Shown here piece after piece: positions 59,342 through 64,000 of a stretch of DNA of 64,000 nucleotides (position 1 is its first letter; each line of letters begins with the position of its first letter). The notes beneath the pieces were generated by a model. The model searched no databases. It was not told the DNA's origin and saw only the letters and a program-made list of their open reading frames with translations. Position numbers and translations under genes: made by a program. This stretch comes from Enoplosus armatus (Eukaryota; Chordata; Actinopteri; Centrarchiformes; Enoplosidae), in assembly GCF_043641665.1 (NCBI RefSeq), contig NC_092184.1:21651108-21715107 (forward strand), in the 5' to 3' direction.

Positions 59342-60404
59342 CTGTGGAGTGAGACCACATTTATTAGCACCTCCTTTCAACTGCAACATCCTCCCTTCCT
59401 GAGAAGATGATTTGAAAGCGTTGTAAAATGAAACACACCACGGTTAATTGAGTCCCCCCCCCCACACACACACACACATAAATAAACTGTACTGACGATC
59501 TGTGCTGAGGCTCAGATGAGTAATTGGGAGTGGCACAAAAACAAATTCATGCAAAGAAACAAAAACACAACAGGAGGAAGAACAGAAAAGAGAAGGAGAG
59601 AGACACTGAGGTAAAAAAAAAAAAAGAATAAGAGAAAGACAATGATAGAAGCTGAGAGAGAGAAGGGCAGCAGATGAAGGCCGATCAATTTAAGAGGATC
59701 TGAGCAATCCCACAGCATCACATCAGCTTCCGCACTATGTGCTCGGTTCAATTTTGCTATCCAGGGTTCAGATTACAGCTTAGATCAGATTAAAAGGCAT
59801 TTAACGCTACATCTGACTATTTAATGCACAATGTACATGAGGCCAGAGTCATCCGTACCACCTACTGGTTGCACTGCTTCAGGACCAGCACCCTGAAAAT
59901 CGATCGCAAACTGAATATCATGTGTGTGCACATGTACTTGCTACATTGCAACAACAGTAATGTAATGCTGCCGTAAATCTACTAGCACTTCATGCACGCC
60001 CAAGCTTGGAGACAGAGAAGGAGTGGAGACCACATGATCGATTAACACCACCACAGGGAAGTTCTGCGGATTTAATTCCACAATATGTGGACAGTCAAGC
60101 CCCTCCCTGTGAAACTAAATTGTCATTTCACAACATAAAATATGATATGATACTGCTGCCTCTAGACTCAGGGTGTAGTAATAACCGAGCGGGTGTGTCT
60201 TCATCCTGAGCCGGATATGAGGCTGGGCTGTGTTTGCTTCCGAAGTTATTGTTTGGGAAATGACAAAAACACTAAAGAATGTGGAGAGAAACTTCAAATG
60301 CATCTTTTGTTTTTTTCTTTCATAAAACAAGCGAGATGATTGCTTTTCCTCCTCTCTGTTGCGCTTTGGCAAGGTAGCACAGGATCCAGCTGTTGTCTGC
60401 CTGT
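59342..60404. other. 5' side of st3gal4, no exon placed
   Basis: Likely the intron upstream of the first coding exon. It contains a C run followed by (CA)n at about 59453-59478 and purine-rich tracts at 59575-59670. No promoter or untranslated exon could be identified. Confidence 0.45.
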
Positions 60405-60700
60405 ATTCATTGTAGAGCTGGATTTTAGTGCCTAAGTTGTTCTCATTAGTTGATTAACCCATTAGTCAACTGACAGAGAATTAATCAACAACAATTTTGA
60501 TAATGGAGTAATAGTTTCAGTCATTCATTAAGCAAAAAACGCTAAAGCATTTGCTGGTCCAAGTTTCTCTCATGTGAGAATATGCTGATTTTCTCAGTCT
60601 ATATGCATTTTTCAGTTTTCTAACATTTAACAGACTGCACCTGCAGCAAATCATTGTTTGACTTCTTGAAATGCAGTTGTTAGAAATGAGTTGTACCAAT
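60405..60700 (+). repeat. 'ATTAATC' dispersed repeat, copy 1
   Basis: It contains gttgattaacccattagtca, attaatcaacaacaattttg, tatgctgattttctcagtct and ttttctaacatttaacagac. The copy at 61190 has the same blocks in the same order, which shows directly that it is a repeat. From memory it is widespread in fishes and probably hAT-related. Confidence 0.65.
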
Positions 60701-61189
60701 TGGTACAGATTAACACATGCCTAAATATTGCAAACTGATGGCCAGGTTTCCAATAAATGTAAACGAGCTTCTCAGGGAACCATGCAGCCACCAATTACAT
60801 ATCAACAAAAAAAAACACAACATTACTACAGAGCATCTTACCTTTTCCCTCTTTCATTTCCAATGATTAAGTCCTCAGAGGTACATATGTAATGAGCCTG
60901 GGCTTCTCCCTGTAATCAAAGCAAAAGGTAATCTGCACAATGAACTTGTGATTCTTTGTTTTCTACTTGGCTTGCCTCTTCATTAGGGAACTAAAATAAA
61001 GCTCTTGACAGTTCTGAACAGGAAGTCATTACAAAACAGGATACTCCATACATGCATGGCAGAAAGTTTTTAAATAGAAGGAACTACAGTTTGTAACAAG
61101 GGTTCTGGGGTGGATGCAGCAGGACTACACATGCACGCTACAGATGTCATCGTTAAATGCAGTCTTGGAAATGGGCTGATCTTCATTTT

Positions 61190-61432
61190 ATAGCATATAG
61201 CTAATGCTGACATGATTATTATGGATTAATCAACTGATTAAACAACAACCCTTTGATACAATATTTGATTAAGTCATCCAGCTTCTAAAATGTGAAGATG
61301 TGCTGCTTTTCTCTGGGATTTGGACTACATTTTCCAATTTTCTAACATTTTATAGACTAAACAAGTAATAGATTATCACGAAAATTATCACAGATTAATC
61401 GCTAATGGAAATAATTTGTTGCAGCCCTACAT
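61190..61432 (+). repeat. 'ATTAATC' dispersed repeat, copy 2
   Basis: Blocks shared with copy 1 are ggattaatcaactgattaaa, gtgctgcttttctctggga and attttctaacattttataga. It ends taatttgttgcagcccta, a terminus I recall from this family. Confidence 0.65.
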
Positions 61433-61572
61433 ATAGCCCTGTTCACATCACCTCCAGCCCTCCTCAATATGAGGGAGTTACAACAGCTGGACATACTGTA
61501 GCTCCCAGGAGCGTGAAGCACAGGAGGCACAGGACCTCCTCACAGACACCACAGGCAGCACGAGATCAGAGC

Positions 61573-61625
61573 TGCAATACAGTGTTTGTGTGTGTGTGTG
61601 GGGGGGGGGACCGGCCGGCCGGCTG
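61573..61625. repeat. (GT)n, G9 run and CCGG cluster
   Basis: A GT array runs into nine G and then gaccggccggccggctgacc, a compact self-complementary CCGG tract. No coding assignment. Confidence 0.8.
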
Positions 61626-62639
61626 ACCGACGCTGGCAATAGCGAATAGGAGTAAGTCTTAGTCCTGTCAGAGATGCCCTTCAGCACAGATATGTTCTTG
61701 AAGCACTGCTGCAAGTCTAACCATGGAACGCAAGAGAACTGCAGACAGACCACTTAAAGAGTTTAGTCACACACTGTAGTGATTAAAGATGAGTCAGGCG
61801 GCACAGTGGATGTAATTTCAGCACAAGCATTCCATGAGAAAATACTGTCAGTGATTTATTGGTTAAAGCCCCTGCCTCCCAAATTTCCAAGGAAGATGAG
61901 GGCTGACCAGGCTAATACTATAGGTACTTAGCATTAATAGAAACGTACACTAGTGTTGCCACTAATTAAGCTAATTATGACACGTAAATATTTATGTCAA
62001 CATACTTGGGTGGTATAAATATGAGCTCTGTGTTTAAGGTACCGTTGTGTTGTAGTAGCTTTGAGTAATGGCAAACATATATTAAACAACATCGATCAGA
62101 TGAATGTATATAGTTTGTATCATGTATTTATTTTCGACCTTCTTCTGTAAACCCCTTTCACCTAGTAGCTGATTTCTCTCAACCATACAAACACACTCTC
62201 TAAAGAAAATCACATGCGTGCTCTGCTCACAATAGAAAATCAGCTCTGAAAAACACATAATCCCAGAATTTAATCCAGTCAGAAGAGCTAAATCTGGTGC
62301 CCTTTTGTAACATTTTGACCGCTTTTATGGAGAAAAGCTTTCAAAGAAATTGCAGGCTTTTATAATCAACACTTTTTGCCTCCAAAAAGCCTCTGGATGT
62401 GAAACGGCATCTTCAGGGAGCCCAGTGTGTAGAATATACAGTAGAAGAGAGAAGAAACCCTGCAGGGCTTTTTTTGTGGCAGTCATGGTGAATTTTGATA
62501 CTGGGATGTGGCTTTTCTACAATATTTCACATTTCCAGATTTCAGACAACTTGTTATTCGTTATTTCTATTTCTATCATTAATCTACATCTCTGCTCTGC
62601 TATTCTGAAACAGGCATGCATGCAGTAACTTTACCTGGA
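61626..62639. other. Non-coding, nothing recognised
   Basis: AT-rich sequence without a credible exon. Confidence 0.45.
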
Positions 62640-63050
62640 GTACAAGTATCCCAACCAGGGGGCACTACTGCAGTTGGCAAGGGGTACTGTACATGAAAAG
62701 ATTGTTGTAGCCTACATGAAAAGTACTTAGTGCGCTAACAGATAGCTAAAGGTAGGTTAATGGATGAATGGTTAAAGAAGTTAGCTACACAGTTCAAATA
62801 GTTTTGCTAAATGCAGTTGATAATGTTGAAGCAGTTTGCTAAAAATATAAACTCTTCAAATAATGACAATTTAACGGATAAATAATTGAAATAGTCAGCT
62901 AAAAGTATTGGATAAATGGTTGAAAAAGCTAAAAGTATGGATAAATTAGCTACTAAATGTTGAATTAGACGGCTAACAGTAATGTATGGTTAAAATAGAT
63001 AGCTAAAACAAATGGATAAATGGTTGAAACATTGATTCTGCCAGAGTACA
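62640..63050 (+). repeat. Repeat with imperfect tandem 'agctaaaagta...ggataaatggttgaaa' units
   Basis: Motifs tagctaaa, ggataaatggttgaaa and close variants recur at least six times between 62745 and 63030 with uneven spacing of about 30-60 bp. The leader cccaaccagggggcactact and caaggggtactgta is, from memory, the start of a common fish repeat. Confidence 0.6.
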
Positions 63051-63652
63051 AATGTCACTTCTGCTGTAACTGATCTATAATTTCCTCATAATTGATGCTG
63101 CTTCTCGTTGCTCTCCACCCTTCCTGTGTTCTTTGTCACCCACTTCCAAAGAACTGTTTCTGAAGAGTTTTAAATGTCATATTAATTTGTAATTTCTTTG
63201 TCAAACAACTACAATATTTTGCTATGCAGACACAAAAAGTCAACCATATGTACATTATACAGCATTATAATATTTAGAGTTATAGTAACAGGGCTGTCCT
63301 CTATTGCTCAAGATAGCTAAAGACAATTTCTTGAAACATAGGGAAACACTTAGAGCTAATGTTTCACAACAGGAACCCCACCAAAGTATGACAAAACAGT
63401 TTTGCTCGTTTGCAAGACTACATGTCGACTAACCAAATCACATAATCCATAGTCATGCCGTTCTTAGCCAGCAGCATATGATTCATACTTATGGTCAAGA
63501 CCTCTTAATGATGGCAACAGGGCACTCTTCTTAATGTTAAAATTAAACGAATTGCAGGTCTTGCTATGGGTTTTGAGATATTTGCAAATATGGTGGAAAC
63601 AACATTGAAATGAGAAATGAGATGAAATACGTACAAAAAAACGTACATGATA
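63051..63652. other. Non-coding, nothing recognised
   Basis: AT-rich stretch between the tandem repeat and the edge ORF. It ends in a short (GT)n at about 63657-63672. Confidence 0.45.
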
Positions 63653-63715
63653 TCAATGTGTGTGTGTGTGTGGCATGAACACTCTTTGGTGACTCAGTAC
63701 ATTCGTCCTACTCAC

Positions 63716-63994
63716 TACTTTGGAGATCAATCTGGTCGTAATTAGGTCTATGGAGGAGAAAGTTTGCTCTGTTGTATTTTGGCAGCAGCTGACCATTTCC
63801 ATTTGGTCATCGCAGACCGTTCCCACACGAACATACTGAACCAAGATTCCATATCTTTGGGCTTTATACTCCTTCCCATCTGCAATCGAATCTACAGGTA
63901 GTTGTTTGCAGGTATTATCTCTATTTGTATTCAAAGAACAACGGAGAGGAAGGCGCAGTAAAGAGAGTGATGACTGTATGCTGCACTCCGCCAT
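63716..63994 (-). CDS. Possible first exon of an unidentified gene
   Basis: An open frame starts at ATG 63994 (atttATGGCGGAG, G at +4) and runs 93 codons to a strong donor AAAGTA/gtgagt at 63716. The peptide begins M-A-E-C-S-I-Q-S-S-L and contains a Cys-rich part (V-C-D-D-Q-M-E-M-V-S-C-C-Q). I do not recognise it. It has no signal peptide and no membrane segment. It lies on the same strand as st3gal4, 4.4 kb upstream. It could be the start of another gene or an alternative 5' exon of st3gal4, or a chance frame. Only six bases upstream of the ATG are in the window. Confidence 0.3.
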
Positions 63995-64000
63995 AAATGT

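Noticed and set aside
1..64000. CRISPR arrays, bacterial operons, phage or viral genes
   Set aside because: No regular spacer-repeat array, ribosome binding sites or compact gene clusters; the spliced genes and repeats are those of a vertebrate nucleus.

Overview
This window looks like nuclear DNA of a ray-finned (teleost, probably percomorph) fish. It is intron-rich, with canonical GT-AG splice sites, long GT/CA microsatellites, and many copies of short inverted-repeat and SINE-like elements of the kind common in spiny-rayed fishes. Two vertebrate genes can be rebuilt exon by exon. There is no bacterial, phage or CRISPR-type content. All family assignments are from recall of protein families; no database search was run.

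Plus strand, 8.2-22.1 kb: a kcnj5 gene (GIRK4/Kir3.4, a G-protein-gated inward-rectifier K+ channel). Three coding exons (8187-8249, 10522-11395, 19747-20132) join in frame to 440 residues, followed by a roughly 2 kb 3' UTR ending near an AATAAA at 22087. The G-Y-G selectivity filter, the rectification Asn, the Na+-site Asp and the three residues linked to Gbeta-gamma gating (H64, L268, L339) fall at the same residue numbers as in human GIRK4.

Minus strand, 59.3-46.0 kb: a beta-galactoside alpha-2,3-sialyltransferase, best matched to st3gal4. Ten coding exons join in frame to 340 residues with a type II membrane anchor and sialylmotifs L, S, III and VS. A 12-codon upstream ORF ends two bases before its start codon. 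A candidate poly(A) signal lies near 46051.

The two genes are tail to tail, separated by about 24 kb in which I find no convincing gene. That interval and the introns hold repeats: one foldback family in three full and one half copy (24.8, 30.8, 50.3 and 58.1 kb), a piggyBac-like MITE (18.4 kb), another foldback MITE (48.8 kb), a tRNA-derived SINE (49.2 kb), two copies of an 'ATTAATC' repeat (60.4 and 61.2 kb), and many microsatellites. The first 8 kb holds no recognisable exon.

At the right edge (63716-63994, minus) a 93-codon ORF with a good start context and a strong splice donor may be the first exon of an unidentified gene, or an upstream exon of st3gal4. The two main genes do not share a pathway: one sets K+ conductance at the plasma membrane, the other caps glycans in the Golgi. 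I found no convincing new biological system. The most useful leads are a long (TG)n tract beside a weak splice acceptor in kcnj5, a Lys-to-Asn change at a PIP2-contact position of the channel, and the st3gal4 upstream ORF.
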